This document shows positions 1 to 9,715 of a stretch of DNA of 64,000 nt, piece after piece; the stretch's first letter is position 1; each line of letters begins with the position of its first letter. Under the pieces are notes generated by a model, which was not told where the DNA came from, ran no database searches, and saw only the letters and a program-made list of their open reading frames with translations. The DNA lies in assembly GCF_003049085.1 (NCBI RefSeq), contig NZ_PIQX01000006.1, forward strand, positions 62,001 to 126,000. Direction: 5' to 3'. The position numbers were made by a program, and so were the translations under genes. This DNA is from Campylobacter concisus. Its GTDB lineage: Bacteria > Campylobacterota > Campylobacteria > Campylobacterales > Campylobacteraceae.

Positions 1-1039
<1,039 letters not shown>

Positions 1040-2821
1040 ATGTTTCATGCAACAAAGTTAAAAAGGCTTGTATTTTTCCTTCTTGGCGATGTTTTTATAT
1101 TTATCTTTTCGATATATGCGGCTTATCTTTTAAGATTTAACGCTGACATCCCAGATATCTACGTGCAAGGGCTTTTTGTAACGGCTGGATTTTTGATCGT
1201 ATTTAAGCTCTTTTTTATGTGGATGTTTAAAATTTACAAGGTGCCGTGGAGGTTTTTCGGATTAAACGAAGCAAGAAAAATTTTCTTAGCTCACGTTTGC
1301 TCAGCGGTTTTATTTACGATCATTTTTTTTATCATTCAAGATTTTTTAAATCCGTACCCAAGAAGCGTTATTTTCATTGATCTTCTTATTTCATGCTTAC
1401 TTGTTGGGCTTTTAAGAATTTCAAAACGCATGGTGCTTGACTTTTCAAACAAACCTCACAAAGGTGAGCCTTGTATCGTTATAGGCGCTACCTCAAAAGC
1501 GCTTCACGTCTTGCGTGGCTTAAAACAAGGGTATCTTGACTACTACGCGGTTGGAGTGGTAGATGGTAGAAGCGACCTTGTTGGTACTTATTGTGATGGA
1601 TTTTTAGTTCAAGATAAAAAAGATATACCAAACCTTATAAAAGACTACGACGCAAAGACTGCTATCATCGCACTAGCACTTGATCAAGACGAGCTTCAAG
1701 CTTTAGTTGATGAGCTAAGTGGATATGGTATAAGAGATATGAAACTCTTTTCGCTTATCGAAAATGAGCCGATCAAGGATATCTCTATTGAAGACTTGCT
1801 CGCTAGAAAGCCAAAAGATTTAAACCCAGAGGCTATTTCAAATTTCTTAAAAGATAAAAGAGTACTTGTCACTGGAGCTGGAGGCAGTATAGGAAGTGAA
1901 ATTTGTAAGCAATGCTTAAAATTTGGTGTAAGTGAGCTTATAATGGTTGAGCACAGCGAGTTTAACCTTTATAAGATAGGCGAAGATACAAAAGATAAAA
2001 AAACTATTAGCAAGCTTGTAAATATCACAAATTTAAAGGACTTTGAAGAAGTCTTTGCTGACTTTAAACCTGAGATCGTTATCCACGCGGCTGCTTATAA
2101 ACACGTGCCGCTTTGCGAGCTAAACCCTCGCTCAGCAGTTGAAAACAACATCCTTGGTACAAAAAATGCAGTCGATCTTTCTAAAAAATACGGCGTTAAG
2201 AAATTTGTCATGATCTCTTCAGACAAGGCTGTGCGCCCAACAAACATAATGGGTACAACTAAGCGTGTTTGCGAGCTTTACGCACTAAATTCAAACGAAG
2301 CAGGTGTCTGCGAGATAGTTTGCGTGCGCTTTGGTAACGTTCTTGGCTCAAGTGGCTCAGTCATACCTAAATTTAAAGCACAGATCGCTGCAAATAAGCC
2401 ACTAAGCGTCACTCACCCAGAGATCACAAGGTACTTTATGCTTACATCTGAAGCGTGCCAGCTAGTCCTTCAAGCAGCCTCTATAGCAAAAGGTGGAGAG
2501 CTTTTCGTGCTTGATATGGGCGAGCCAGTTAAGATCGTCGATCTTGCTAAAAAGATGCTTCTGCTTTCAAATAAAGAGCATCTGGGTATCGAATTTGTAG
2601 GGCTTAGACCTGGCGAGAAGCTTTATGAGGAGCTGCTTATCAACAAAGATGACGTTCAAACCAAGTATGAGTCGATCTTTGTCACACACTCGCAGCCTTA
2701 TGATCTGACCCTTTTAAATTCACAGATAAATGGGCTTTTGCAGCTTGAAGATGACGAGGTAGCACCTGCTCTTAAGGTGATCGTGCCAGAGTTTAACCAT
2801 GCATTAAATTTAAAAGGCTAG
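1040..2821 (+). CDS. pglF: UDP-GlcNAc 4,6-dehydratase (C6), membrane-bound PglF
   Basis: Converts UDP-GlcNAc to the UDP-4-keto-6-deoxy sugar, the first step to bacillosamine for N-linked protein glycosylation. At 593 residues it has the usual length. The N-terminal part holds about four hydrophobic segments (roughly residues 10-120), followed by a nucleotide-binding-like domain and then an extended SDR domain. [11 protein letters not shown] near residue 277 is the NAD-binding glycine motif, and [17 protein letters not shown] carries the active-site SDK segment; as I recall, C. jejuni has Thr in place of the second Ser. [15 protein letters not shown] is typical of the polysaccharide-biosynthesis dehydratase family. 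It sits between pglE and pglG and acts at the inner face of the cytoplasmic membrane. Confidence 0.93.
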   Translation: MFHATKLKRLVFFLLGDVFIFIFSIYAAYLLRFNADIPDIYVQGLFVTAGFLIVFKLFFMWMFKIYKVPWRFFGLNEARKIFLAHVCSAVLFTIIFFIIQDFLNPYPRSVIFIDLLISCLLVGLLRISKRMVLDFSNKPHKGEPCIVIGATSKALHVLRGLKQGYLDYYAVGVVDGRSDLVGTYCDGFLVQDKKDIPNLIKDYDAKTAIIALALDQDELQALVDELSGYGIRDMKLFSLIENEPIKDISIEDLLARKPKDLNPEAISNFLKDKRVLVTGAGGSIGSEICKQCLKFGVSELIMVEHSEFNLYKIGEDTKDKKTISKLVNITNLKDFEEVFADFKPEIVIHAAAYKHVPLCELNPRSAVENNILGTKNAVDLSKKYGVKKFVMISSDKAVRPTNIMGTTKRVCELYALNSNEAGVCEIVCVRFGNVLGSSGSVIPKFKAQIAANKPLSVTHPEITRYFMLTSEACQLVLQAASIAKGGELFVLDMGEPVKIVDLAKKMLLLSNKEHLGIEFVGLRPGEKLYEELLINKDDVQTKYESIFVTHSQPYDLTLLNSQINGLLQLEDDEVAPALKVIVPEFNHALNLKG

Positions 2822-2823
2822 TT

Positions 2824-3720
2824 TTGGTTATAAAAGATATTAAGAGATTTAGTGACACGAGATACAAGGCAAGGGCGTATATCTGCTATTTATTTAGTAG
2901 AAATTTGCCAAACAGACTGCCTGGAGTGTGCTTAGAAAACATAAAAGCTGGCTTTGATAAGATCAGCCACGAGATAGAAAATTTTGATGCACTATACATT
3001 TTAGACGAAAATGGCATACAGATCGAAGACTCGATCAGCCTAAATGAAAAGTATAAAATTCCAAAAGGTGAAAACCGCGCAAATAAAGCCTACTACTACA
3101 CCGCCGTGCGCGAGAAAAGGTGTGTTTTAAGTGATCCTTATCCATCAAGTCTAAATGGAGGTTTATGTGTCACAGCAAGCGTGCCTATCTATAATGAAAA
3201 AAATGAGCTTAAATTTATCGCTTGCATCGATATAAGCCTAGAAAATATCCTAAATATAGTCGATAGCGGCTTTGTCGAGGAGCATTTTGGTAGATTTTTA
3301 AAGACAGTTTATGCGCTCTTTTGTGCATCGCTTTTTATGATCTGCGCATTTTTGTTTTGGCACGGCGTAAAGAGCTTTATCTCAAAGAGCATCGAGCATA
3401 TAAATGTCGAAGAAATTTTTGAATCAACCATCATTTTAACGCTGGCTCTTGCCATTTTTGACCTTGTAAAGACGATATTTGAAGAAGAGGTTTTAGGCAA
3501 AAATCACGAAGAAAATAGTGTTATTTATAAGACGATGGTTAGATTTATCGGCTCTATCATCATCGCACTTGCGATCGAGGCGCTCATGCTAGTCTTTAAA
3601 TTTGCTATCACTGCACCTGAAAATATCATAAACGCTATCTATCTAATAGGCGGTGTGGCGATGCTAATGGCGGCACTTAGCTTTTATCTTTTTAGCGTAA
3701 AAAGGCAAGAGAACAGATGA
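2824..3720 (+). CDS. pglG: PglG, membrane protein with PDC/Cache-like sensor region
   Basis: 298-residue protein at the position of pglG in the C. jejuni pgl locus; no enzymatic role is established to my knowledge. The first ~155 residues look like a PDC/Cache ligand-binding fold (RENRANKAYYYTAV-like stretch, then GGLCVTASVPIYNEKNELKFIACIDIS, typical of a single Cache domain). The rest is four hydrophobic segments (about 162-178, 203-213, 236-256, 268-290). It starts with TTG two bases after pglF and overlaps hisH by four bases (ATGA), so it is translated as part of one operon. Assignment rests on synteny plus the sensor-like fold; a role as a regulator or accessory of glycosylation would be inference. 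Confidence 0.75.
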   Translation: MVIKDIKRFSDTRYKARAYICYLFSRNLPNRLPGVCLENIKAGFDKISHEIENFDALYILDENGIQIEDSISLNEKYKIPKGENRANKAYYYTAVREKRCVLSDPYPSSLNGGLCVTASVPIYNEKNELKFIACIDISLENILNIVDSGFVEEHFGRFLKTVYALFCASLFMICAFLFWHGVKSFISKSIEHINVEEIFESTIILTLALAIFDLVKTIFEEEVLGKNHEENSVIYKTMVRFIGSIIIALAIEALMLVFKFAITAPENIINAIYLIGGVAMLMAALSFYLFSVKRQENR

Positions 3721-4328
3721 TTGCTATTATTGATTATGGTGCGGGCAATATCAAAAGCGTGATAAATGCTTTTGATTTTCTTGACAAAAAATGTACCTTA
3801 GTAAGTAAGCCTGAAAATTTAAAGGAGTATTCGCACATTGTTTTGCCAGGCGTTGGAGCTTTTGGTGAGGCGATAACAAAGCTAAAAAATAACGGCATGG
3901 ACGAAGCCGTAAAAGAAGCTGTAAAAAGCGGCAAAGCTTTTATTGGTATTTGCCTTGGTATGCAGCTTTTGTTTGAAAAAAGCTTTGAGTTTGGCGAGCA
4001 TGAGGGACTCTCTCTTTTGCCTGGCAAGGTCGTAAAATTTAATGAAGCTAATTTCGATAAGCCATTAAAAATACCTCACATTGGCTGGAACGCTTTGGAA
4101 TTTAAGCAAAATAGTCCATTAATTTTAGGACTAAAAAAGCTTGAGTATTTATATTTTGTACACAGCTATCACGTGGTTTGTGATGATAAATTTGCACTGG
4201 CAAAGACAACTTATGGATATGAATTTACAAGTGCGGTTTGGCATGAAAATATATTTGGCTTTCAGCCTCATCCAGAAAAAAGTCATGAAGCTGGACTTAA
4301 AATTTTAGAGAATTTTGCGAGGTTATGA
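3717..4328 (+). CDS. hisH: Imidazole glycerol phosphate synthase, glutaminase subunit HisH
   Basis: Class I glutamine amidotransferase that supplies ammonia to HisF in histidine synthesis. At 203 residues it is full length. [11 protein letters not shown] starts the fold, [10 protein letters not shown] carries the nucleophile (Cys79), and FQPHPEKS near the C-terminus holds the His/Glu pair. It overlaps pglG upstream and hisA downstream by four bases each, so translation is coupled. hisF is not in this window. As I recall, C. jejuni has pglG directly before cheY, so hisH-hisA appear to have been placed in that junction here. A HisH paralogue for flagellin or LPS sugar amidation is less likely because hisA is the coupled partner. 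Confidence 0.92.
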   Translation: MIAIIDYGAGNIKSVINAFDFLDKKCTLVSKPENLKEYSHIVLPGVGAFGEAITKLKNNGMDEAVKEAVKSGKAFIGICLGMQLLFEKSFEFGEHEGLSLLPGKVVKFNEANFDKPLKIPHIGWNALEFKQNSPLILGLKKLEYLYFVHSYHVVCDDKFALAKTTYGYEFTSAVWHENIFGFQPHPEKSHEAGLKILENFARL

Positions 4329-5038
4329 TGGAAATTTTTCCAGCGATTGATTTAAAAGAAGGACAAGCGGTTAGACTTAGCAAAGGTCTTATGCAAAGCG
4401 CTAAAATTTACAGCAGCGAGCCAAGTGAGCTTGCTAAAAGGTTTGAAGATTACGGTGCAAAATGGCTGCATGTGGTCGATCTTGACGGAGCATTTGCAGG
4501 GGAGGCTATAAATTTTAAGACGATCGAAAAGATAGTAAAAGCTACAAATTTAAGCGTCCAAGTGGGCGGTGGCATAAGAGATGAAGAGCGTATAAAGCGC
4601 TATTTGGACCTTGGAGTTAGCAGGGTGATCCTTGGCTCAGTTGCCCTTCGTGATCCAGAATTTACAGCAAAAATGGCTGAAATTTATAGAGTTGTAGTTG
4701 GCATTGACGCAAAAGATGGCTACGTGGCCGTACAAGGTTGGGACGAGATTTCAAATATAAAAGCAGTCGATCTTGCAAGAAAATTTGCAGATGTTGGCGT
4801 GGAAGCTGTGATTTGCACCGATATTAACAAGGATGGAATGCTTGGCGGAGTCAATGTTGAGTTTAGCTTGCAAATAGCTAGAAATAGCAAGCTTGAGACA
4901 ATAGCAAGTGGTGGCGTGAGTGATATAAATGATATTTTAATGCTAAAAGCCACAAATGAGATTGGTGGCGTAATAGTTGGAAAAGCCTACTATGAAGGGT
5001 TGCTTGACCTAAAAGAGGCCTTTAAACTACTTAGGTAG
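4325..5038 (+). CDS. hisA: ProFAR isomerase HisA
   Basis: 1-(5-phosphoribosyl)-5-[(5-phosphoribosylamino)methylideneamino]imidazole-4-carboxamide isomerase, fourth step of histidine synthesis. It is a 237-residue TIM barrel with the two half-barrel phosphate motifs (VGGGIRDEE and ASGGVSD), the N-terminal catalytic Asp in [10 protein letters not shown] and the C-terminal Asp in [10 protein letters not shown]. The start has two adjacent ATG codons at 4325 and 4328. The first forms the ATGA overlap with the hisH stop and is used here, but the second cannot be excluded. A 63-base gap follows before cheY, so hisA may end this transcription unit. Confidence 0.93.
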   Translation: MMEIFPAIDLKEGQAVRLSKGLMQSAKIYSSEPSELAKRFEDYGAKWLHVVDLDGAFAGEAINFKTIEKIVKATNLSVQVGGGIRDEERIKRYLDLGVSRVILGSVALRDPEFTAKMAEIYRVVVGIDAKDGYVAVQGWDEISNIKAVDLARKFADVGVEAVICTDINKDGMLGGVNVEFSLQIARNSKLETIASGGVSDINDILMLKATNEIGGVIVGKAYYEGLLDLKEAFKLLR

Positions 5039-5067
5039 CGTTAAAGCTTTTATAAATTTAAATTAGC

Positions 5068-5073
5068 TAGAAT
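5068..5073 (+). promoter_or_regulatory. Putative sigma70 -10 box for cheY
   Basis: TAGAAT lies 29 bases before the GTG start of cheY in the only real gap between hisA and the cheY-leuA string. It is preceded by an AT-rich stretch, as in Campylobacter promoters, which often lack a clear -35. The Shine-Dalgarno AAAAGGA sits at 5089-5095. Confidence 0.45.
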
Positions 5074-5101
5074 AGGGCAATTTTTACTAAAAGGATATTA
5101 T

Positions 5102-5467
5102 GTGAAGATTTTGGTTGTAGATGACAGTTCAACAATGAGAAGAATCATAAAAAATACTTTACAAAGGTTAGGACATCAAGAAATTCTTGAGGCTGAGCAC
5201 GGTCTTGAGGCCTGGAATATCTTAACTCAAAATGAAGGTATCGAAGTTCTTATTACTGACTGGAACATGCCTGAGATGAACGGTCTTGAGCTTGTTAAAA
5301 AGGTAAGGGCTGAGCAAAAGTATGTTGATATGCCTATCATAATGGTAACAACAGAGGGCGGAAAAGCTGAAGTTATAACAGCTTTAAAAGCAGGTGTTAA
5401 TAACTACATCGTTAAACCTTTTACGCCACAAGTCTTAAAAGAGAAGCTTGAAGACGTTCTTGGTTAA
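5102..5467 (+). CDS. cheY: Chemotaxis response regulator CheY
   Basis: Single-domain receiver of 121 residues that carries the signal from CheA to the flagellar switch. Residues D7-D8 form the metal-binding acidic pair, D53 in LITDWNMPEMNG is the phosphoacceptor, MVTTEGG holds the switch Thr, and VKPF contains the conserved Lys. The start is GTG: the ATG that overlaps it at 5100 reads into an immediate TGA, and AAAAGGA lies just upstream. The stop overlaps the prmA start by one base. The cheA and cheW genes are about 11 kb away in this window, and the cheY-prmA-ftsH order is shared with C. jejuni. Confidence 0.96.
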   Translation: MKILVVDDSSTMRRIIKNTLQRLGHQEILEAEHGLEAWNILTQNEGIEVLITDWNMPEMNGLELVKKVRAEQKYVDMPIIMVTTEGGKAEVITALKAGVNNYIVKPFTPQVLKEKLEDVLG

Positions 5468-6300
5468 TGAAAGATAAATTCTACGAATTAAGCATAAAAA
5501 CATCAAATTTTTATGATGAAATTTTAGAGCTAGTTTTCTCTTTTGGAGTTACCTGTGTTGAAGAGCTAGATCACGAGATCATCATCAGGGAAGAGTATGA
5601 TCTAAAAGATATAGCTTGGGGTATTGAAGAGTATGCAAAAGGGCTCTCTAGTGTTCGTAAAATTTCAAATGATTTAAAAATTTCTCTTAATTTAAAAGAA
5701 AATAAAGACTGGCTAGGTGAATATAAAAAGGCAGTTAAGCCTATTTTGGTTGATAAAATTTATGTTAGACCTAGCTGGGAAGAGCCACTTAATGGCGTAA
5801 CAAATATCATAATCGACCCAGCTCTAGCCTTTGGCTCAGGGCACCATGAAAGTACAAATTCTTGTCTTCTTCTTTTGCAAAAATATGCAAAAAGCGGAAA
5901 AGCCGCTCTAGATGTAGGTTGTGGAAGTGGGATATTAAGCATTGCTTTATCGAAGCTTGGCTGCAAGGTCGATGCTTGCGATACAGACGAACAAGCCACG
6001 CAAAGCTCACTTAGCAACGCCAAGTTGAATGAAGTTAAATTTAATAAAATTTGGACAGGCTCTATCGCAAATTTAGAGCAAAAATATGATATTGTCGTAG
6101 CAAATATCATTGCTGATGTCATTTTTATGCTCTCAAATGACTTAAAAAAGTCACTTAAAAAAGGCGGCTACTTGGTATTGTCAGGAATTTTAAACAAATA
6201 CGAAGATAGGATTAAAGATACATTTAAGGATTTGGAGCTAATCGAGATAAAACAAAGTAACGATTGGAGTAGCTTTGTTTATAAGGAAATAGATGAATAA
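5467..6300 (+). CDS. prmA: Ribosomal protein L11 methyltransferase PrmA
   Basis: SAM-dependent methyltransferase that trimethylates ribosomal protein uL11. It has 277 residues, with an N-terminal substrate-binding region and a class I methyltransferase fold. ALDVGCGSGILSIAL (about residue 142) is motif I and VVANIIADV is the motif IV equivalent typical of PrmA. The segment FGSGHHESTNSCLLLL is the PrmA version of the conserved FGTGxHxTT element. Its start shares a base with the cheY stop and its 3' end overlaps ftsH by eight bases. Confidence 0.93.
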   Translation: MKDKFYELSIKTSNFYDEILELVFSFGVTCVEELDHEIIIREEYDLKDIAWGIEEYAKGLSSVRKISNDLKISLNLKENKDWLGEYKKAVKPILVDKIYVRPSWEEPLNGVTNIIIDPALAFGSGHHESTNSCLLLLQKYAKSGKAALDVGCGSGILSIALSKLGCKVDACDTDEQATQSSLSNAKLNEVKFNKIWTGSIANLEQKYDIVVANIIADVIFMLSNDLKKSLKKGGYLVLSGILNKYEDRIKDTFKDLELIEIKQSNDWSSFVYKEIDE

Positions 6301-8218
6301 CCAAAATAATAACCAAAACAATGGCAACAATAACGGTTTTTTTAATAAAAATCCTATTTTCATTTTTGCCATTTTTGCAATAGTTATAGTTTTAGCTTTT
6401 AGAAGCTTTAGTGGAGACGGACTAGGTGGCTCTTTTGGGCTAAATAGTAATGCTCAGAGTAAAATGGTAGCTTATTCTGAGTTTAAAGATATGTTAAAAA
6501 ATAAGCAGCTAAATGAGGTTGCTATCTCAGAAACTACCATAAAAGGCATAGGTAGTGACAAAACTATCTATCTTGCAAAACGTATAAATGATCCAACGCT
6601 CATTGGCATACTTGAGCAAAATGGCATAACTTATAGCGTTTATAGCGAAAATAACTGGTTTGGAGATCTTATATTTTCATGGATCATCCCGGTATTTATA
6701 TTTTTTGCTATTTGGATGTTTATTGCTAGTCGTATGCAAAAGAATATTGGCGGTGGCATACTTGGCATAGGAAGTGCAAAAAAACTTATAAATTCTGAAA
6801 AACCAAAAGTTAAGTTTGATGATGTCGCAGGTGTCGAAGAGGCAAAAGAAGAGGTTCAAGAGATAGTTGATTATCTAAAAAGTCCTGATAAATATCTAAG
6901 ACTTGGGGCAAAAATTCCAAAAGGAATTTTACTAGTTGGCCCTCCAGGTACAGGTAAAACACTTCTTGCAAGAGCAGTTGCAGGCGAGGCAAGTGTGCCA
7001 TTTTTCTCTATGTCAGCATCAAGCTTTATTGAGATGTTTGTCGGCGTTGGTGCAAGTAGAGTTAGAGATCTTTTTGAAAATGCTAAAAAAGAGGCTCCAG
7101 CGATTGTTTTTATAGATGAGATCGATGCGATCGGTAAAAGTAGAAATTCTGGTCCAATGGGTGGCAACGACGAGAGAGAGCAAACGCTAAATCAGCTTCT
7201 TTCTGAGATGGATGGCTTTGACGCGGATAAGTCGCCAGTTATCGTTATAGCGGCTACAAATAGACCTGAAGTTTTGGACGCTGCGCTTTTAAGGCCAGGT
7301 AGATTTGATAGGCAAGTGCTTGTTGATAAGCCTGATTTTAAAGGACGCTGCGACATTTTAAAAGTTCACATGAAAGATGTAAAGATTGGCAAAGATGTAA
7401 ATATCGAAGATATTGCAAGGCTTACGACTGGTTTAGCTGGTGCTGATCTTGAAAATATCATAAATGAGGCTGCACTTCTTGCAGGACGGAAGTCAAAGAC
7501 CTTTGTCGAGCAGGCTGATCTTGTGGAGGCTGTCGAGAGATCGATAGCTGGACTTGAGAAAAAGTCTCGCCGCGTAAATCCAAAAGAAAAAAGAATCGTC
7601 ACTTATCATGAGTGTGGTCATGCCTTGATAGCTGAGCTAACAAAAGGTGCAAAAAGGGTAACAAAAGTCTCAGTCGTGCCACGTGGTCTTGCGGCACTTG
7701 GCTATACTCTAAACACGCCTGAAGAGAATAAATTTATGATGCAAAAGCATGAGCTGATAGCAGAAGTGGATGTGCTTTTGGCTGGTAGAGCTGCTGAAGA
7801 GGTGTTTATTAAAGAAATTTCAACTGGAGCTAGCAACGACCTAGAGCGTGCGACTGATATCATAAAAGCTATGGTTAGTATGTATGGTATGAGCGATGTT
7901 GCTGGTCTTATGGTGCTTGAAAAGCAACGCGCGACATTTTTAAATGGTGGTCAAAGCATCAAAGATTATAGTGATAAGATGGCTGAAAAGGTTGATGAGT
8001 TTGTAAAAACACTTCTTCATGAAAGATACACAGCTGTGCTTGGTTTGCTTGAAATTTATAAAGGTGCTATTGAAAATATGGTATCAGCACTTTATGAAGA
8101 AGAAACAATCGAAGGAAAAAGAGTTAGAGAGATCATTAAAAACTATGAGATCGAAAATGATCTAGAGAGCAGACTCGTAGAGACCGAAGAAGACGAAAAG
8201 AGTAAAAAAGAGGAATAA
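6293..8218 (+). CDS. ftsH: ATP-dependent membrane metalloprotease FtsH
   Basis: Inner-membrane AAA+ zinc protease that degrades membrane and regulatory proteins. At 641 residues it is full length. It has two membrane segments (about residues 21-36 and 122-145) around a small periplasmic domain, then the AAA module with GPPGTGKT (about 216-223), FIDEIDAIG (Walker B) and the RPGRFDRQ second-region motif. HECGH (about 438-442) is the zinc-binding site. The first 16 residues are almost entirely Asn and Gln, built from a 12-bp in-frame tandem repeat, which is unusual for FtsH. It overlaps prmA by eight bases and is followed after one base by the psd-like gene. Confidence 0.97.
   Translation: MNNQNNNQNNGNNNGFFNKNPIFIFAIFAIVIVLAFRSFSGDGLGGSFGLNSNAQSKMVAYSEFKDMLKNKQLNEVAISETTIKGIGSDKTIYLAKRINDPTLIGILEQNGITYSVYSENNWFGDLIFSWIIPVFIFFAIWMFIASRMQKNIGGGILGIGSAKKLINSEKPKVKFDDVAGVEEAKEEVQEIVDYLKSPDKYLRLGAKIPKGILLVGPPGTGKTLLARAVAGEASVPFFSMSASSFIEMFVGVGASRVRDLFENAKKEAPAIVFIDEIDAIGKSRNSGPMGGNDEREQTLNQLLSEMDGFDADKSPVIVIAATNRPEVLDAALLRPGRFDRQVLVDKPDFKGRCDILKVHMKDVKIGKDVNIEDIARLTTGLAGADLENIINEAALLAGRKSKTFVEQADLVEAVERSIAGLEKKSRRVNPKEKRIVTYHECGHALIAELTKGAKRVTKVSVVPRGLAALGYTLNTPEENKFMMQKHELIAEVDVLLAGRAAEEVFIKEISTGASNDLERATDIIKAMVSMYGMSDVAGLMVLEKQRATFLNGGQSIKDYSDKMAEKVDEFVKTLLHERYTAVLGLLEIYKGAIENMVSALYEEETIEGKRVREIIKNYEIENDLESRLVETEEDEKSKKEE
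6296..6319 (+). repeat. 12-bp tandem repeat coding for an Asn/Gln-rich FtsH N-terminus
   Basis: Two adjacent 12-base units (AATAACCAAAAT then AATAACCAAAAC) directly after the ftsH start codon encode NNQN twice. They continue into a further Asn-rich stretch. The unit is in frame, so copy-number change would alter only the length of the cytoplasmic tail. Confidence 0.7.
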
Positions 8219-8219
8219 A

Positions 8220-8846
8220 ATGAGTGGCTATATTGTGAAAGCGGGATATAAATTTATATTATTTTTTCTAATTTTATTTGTTTTATCTTTGCTATTTGGG
8301 ATCTTGCCACTACTTTTTACTATTTTACTTTTTTTGGGACTTTATTTTTTTAGAGATCCTGAGAGAGAGCCATTTTCTGATGATAAATTGGCTTTACTAT
8401 CGCCGATTGATGGCAAGATAAAAGAGATTAGTGCTTCAAATTTTGATAATAATGAAGTAGCTAAGATCGTTATAAAAAAATCTTTTTTTGATGTTGGTAC
8501 ATTAAGGGCTGTAAGTGATGTAAAAGTAGCTGAAATACGCAAAAGACATGGCTTATTTTTGTGTCAAGCTATGAAAATTTCAGAATTTTTAAATGAAAGA
8601 GCGATTATTCGCTTTGAAAAAGAAAATATAAAATTTGTTATGAAAATTATAGCTGGGGCTTTCAGTAGAAGTTTAGAAATTTCAAATGTTACTAGCCTGA
8701 AAGCATCTAGAAAATTTGGTTTTTTAGGAAGTGGTGAGGTGATTTTATACCTACCAAGAGATACTAAGATATGTGTAAGCGTTGGAGAAAGCGTAAAGGC
8801 TGCTTCACTTTTGGGATATTTTGAAGAGGGAAAAATAGATGAATAA
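8220..8846 (+). CDS. Phosphatidylserine decarboxylase-like protein, catalytic His apparently absent
   Basis: 208-residue protein resembling the short form of phosphatidylserine decarboxylase, which makes phosphatidylethanolamine at the inner membrane. Two hydrophobic segments (about 10-45) are followed by YFFRDPERE and LSPIDGKI, both family marks. LGSGEVILYLP near residue 166 keeps the Gly-Ser pair at which such enzymes cleave themselves to form the pyruvoyl group. At the segment that reads FDVHVNRAP in typical short Psd proteins this one reads FDVGTLRAV, so the conserved His is a Gly. Partnering with pssA (8-base overlap) supports a phospholipid role, but the missing His leaves activity open. 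C. jejuni has a related gene at the same place. Confidence 0.72.
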   Translation: MSGYIVKAGYKFILFFLILFVLSLLFGILPLLFTILLFLGLYFFRDPEREPFSDDKLALLSPIDGKIKEISASNFDNNEVAKIVIKKSFFDVGTLRAVSDVKVAEIRKRHGLFLCQAMKISEFLNERAIIRFEKENIKFVMKIIAGAFSRSLEISNVTSLKASRKFGFLGSGEVILYLPRDTKICVSVGESVKAASLLGYFEEGKIDE

Positions 8847-9570
8847 CATACAAAAGATGCAACTAATGTATATCTTGCCAAATTTATTTACAGCAGCTAG
8901 TGCTTTTTTGGGTGTTATTAGTATTATTTCATCTATTCAAGGTAACTATTTTAAAGCCATTATTTATATAATCTTATCGCTTATTTTAGATGGACTTGAT
9001 GGACGTGTGGCTAGACTTACAAAGACAACTAGTAAATTTGGGGTAGAGTTTGATAGCCTTGCAGATCTTGTTGCTTTTGGTGTAGCACCAGCGATTTTAT
9101 TTTATTTGACTATTGGTAAAAATTTTGGCAGATTTGGAGCACTTATAGCTGCTATGTTTGTGGTTTTTGGAGCTATCAGGCTTGCTCGCTTCAATGTCAC
9201 TACTGGTACATATGAGCCAAATGTTTTTATCGGACTTCCTATACCATCAGCAGCTATTGTGAGCGTACTTTGGGTTGGTATTTATATCGACTATACTTTT
9301 TTAGAAGGATTTGAGTGGTGCTTGATGCTACTTGAAGCTACTTTGGCAGCTTTAATGGTTAGTAACATTCGCTATCCAAGCTTTAAAAAAATAAATTTAA
9401 AACAAACTCACGTGATAAGAATTTTAGTAGCTCTTGTGGTTGCGTTTTCGATGCTTTATCTATATCCATTTGAAAGTGCGACTTTGGTTATGAGTGTCTA
9501 TATGCTTTATGGCATAGTAAGAGCCACTATAATGTTTAGTAAAAATTCTAAAAAAAAGGAGAGCGAATGA
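8839..9570 (+). CDS. pssA: CDP-diacylglycerol-serine O-phosphatidyltransferase
   Basis: Integral membrane CDP-alcohol phosphatidyltransferase that joins serine to CDP-diacylglycerol, giving phosphatidylserine. The 243 residues contain about six hydrophobic helices. The signature is seen in pieces: LDGLDGRVAR followed eight residues later by GVEFDSLAD, matching the DGxxAR-x8-GxxxDxxxD pattern. The start lies inside the 3' end of the psd-like gene and the stop (TGA) overlaps the ATG of a Leu-rich leader peptide. A perfect TATAAT lies inside its last 45 bases and probably serves leuA. Confidence 0.93.
   Translation: MNNIQKMQLMYILPNLFTAASAFLGVISIISSIQGNYFKAIIYIILSLILDGLDGRVARLTKTTSKFGVEFDSLADLVAFGVAPAILFYLTIGKNFGRFGALIAAMFVVFGAIRLARFNVTTGTYEPNVFIGLPIPSAAIVSVLWVGIYIDYTFLEGFEWCLMLLEATLAALMVSNIRYPSFKKINLKQTHVIRILVALVVAFSMLYLYPFESATLVMSVYMLYGIVRATIMFSKNSKKKESE
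9528..9533 (+). promoter_or_regulatory. Internal -10 box in pssA for the leu leader and leuA
   Basis: A perfect TATAAT inside the pssA coding region, 34 bases before the ATG of the leader peptide at 9567. This spacing predicts a transcription start near 9540 and a short 5' UTR carrying the leader Shine-Dalgarno AAAGGAGAG (9555-9563). It would let leuA be transcribed independently of the cheY-pssA string. Confidence 0.55.
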
Positions 9571-9650
9571 GCGAAAATGGCGTCATAAAATCACGTAAAT
9601 TTTTACCAAAAATCGAAATCAAAAACTCTCTACTGCTGCTACTTAGGTAG
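9567..9650 (+). CDS. Leucine leader peptide upstream of leuA (27 aa)
   Basis: Short open frame not normally annotated. It starts with ATG overlapping the pssA stop (ATGA), has a strong ribosome site (AAAGGAGAG at 9555-9563) and encodes 27 residues. Its end, codons 22-27, reads five consecutive Leu codons (CTA CTG CTG CTA CTT) then Arg and TAG. leuA begins 65 bases after the stop. Runs of the pathway end-product codon just before a biosynthetic gene are the hallmark of attenuation leaders such as leuL. A 6-bp perfect hairpin (9637-9652) includes the last Leu codons and the stop. I see no T-run terminator before leuA, so the mechanism (attenuation, Rho access or translational effects) is not settled. 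Confidence 0.8.
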   Translation: MSENGVIKSRKFLPKIEIKNSLLLLLR

Positions 9651-9652
9651 CA
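9637..9652 (+). promoter_or_regulatory. Hairpin over the Leu codons and stop of the leader
   Basis: TGCTAC and GTAGCA pair perfectly around a TTAG loop. The 5' arm lies within the Leu codons and the 3' arm contains the leader TAG. A ribosome paused on the Leu codons would keep this stem open, so it is a candidate sensor element. It is not followed by a T tract, so it is not itself an intrinsic terminator. Confidence 0.5.
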
Positions 9653-9715
9653 AATTTCTCTTTACTTAACTCATCAAATTTAAAATTTAAATATAAAAAA
9701 CAAAAAAGGACAAAA

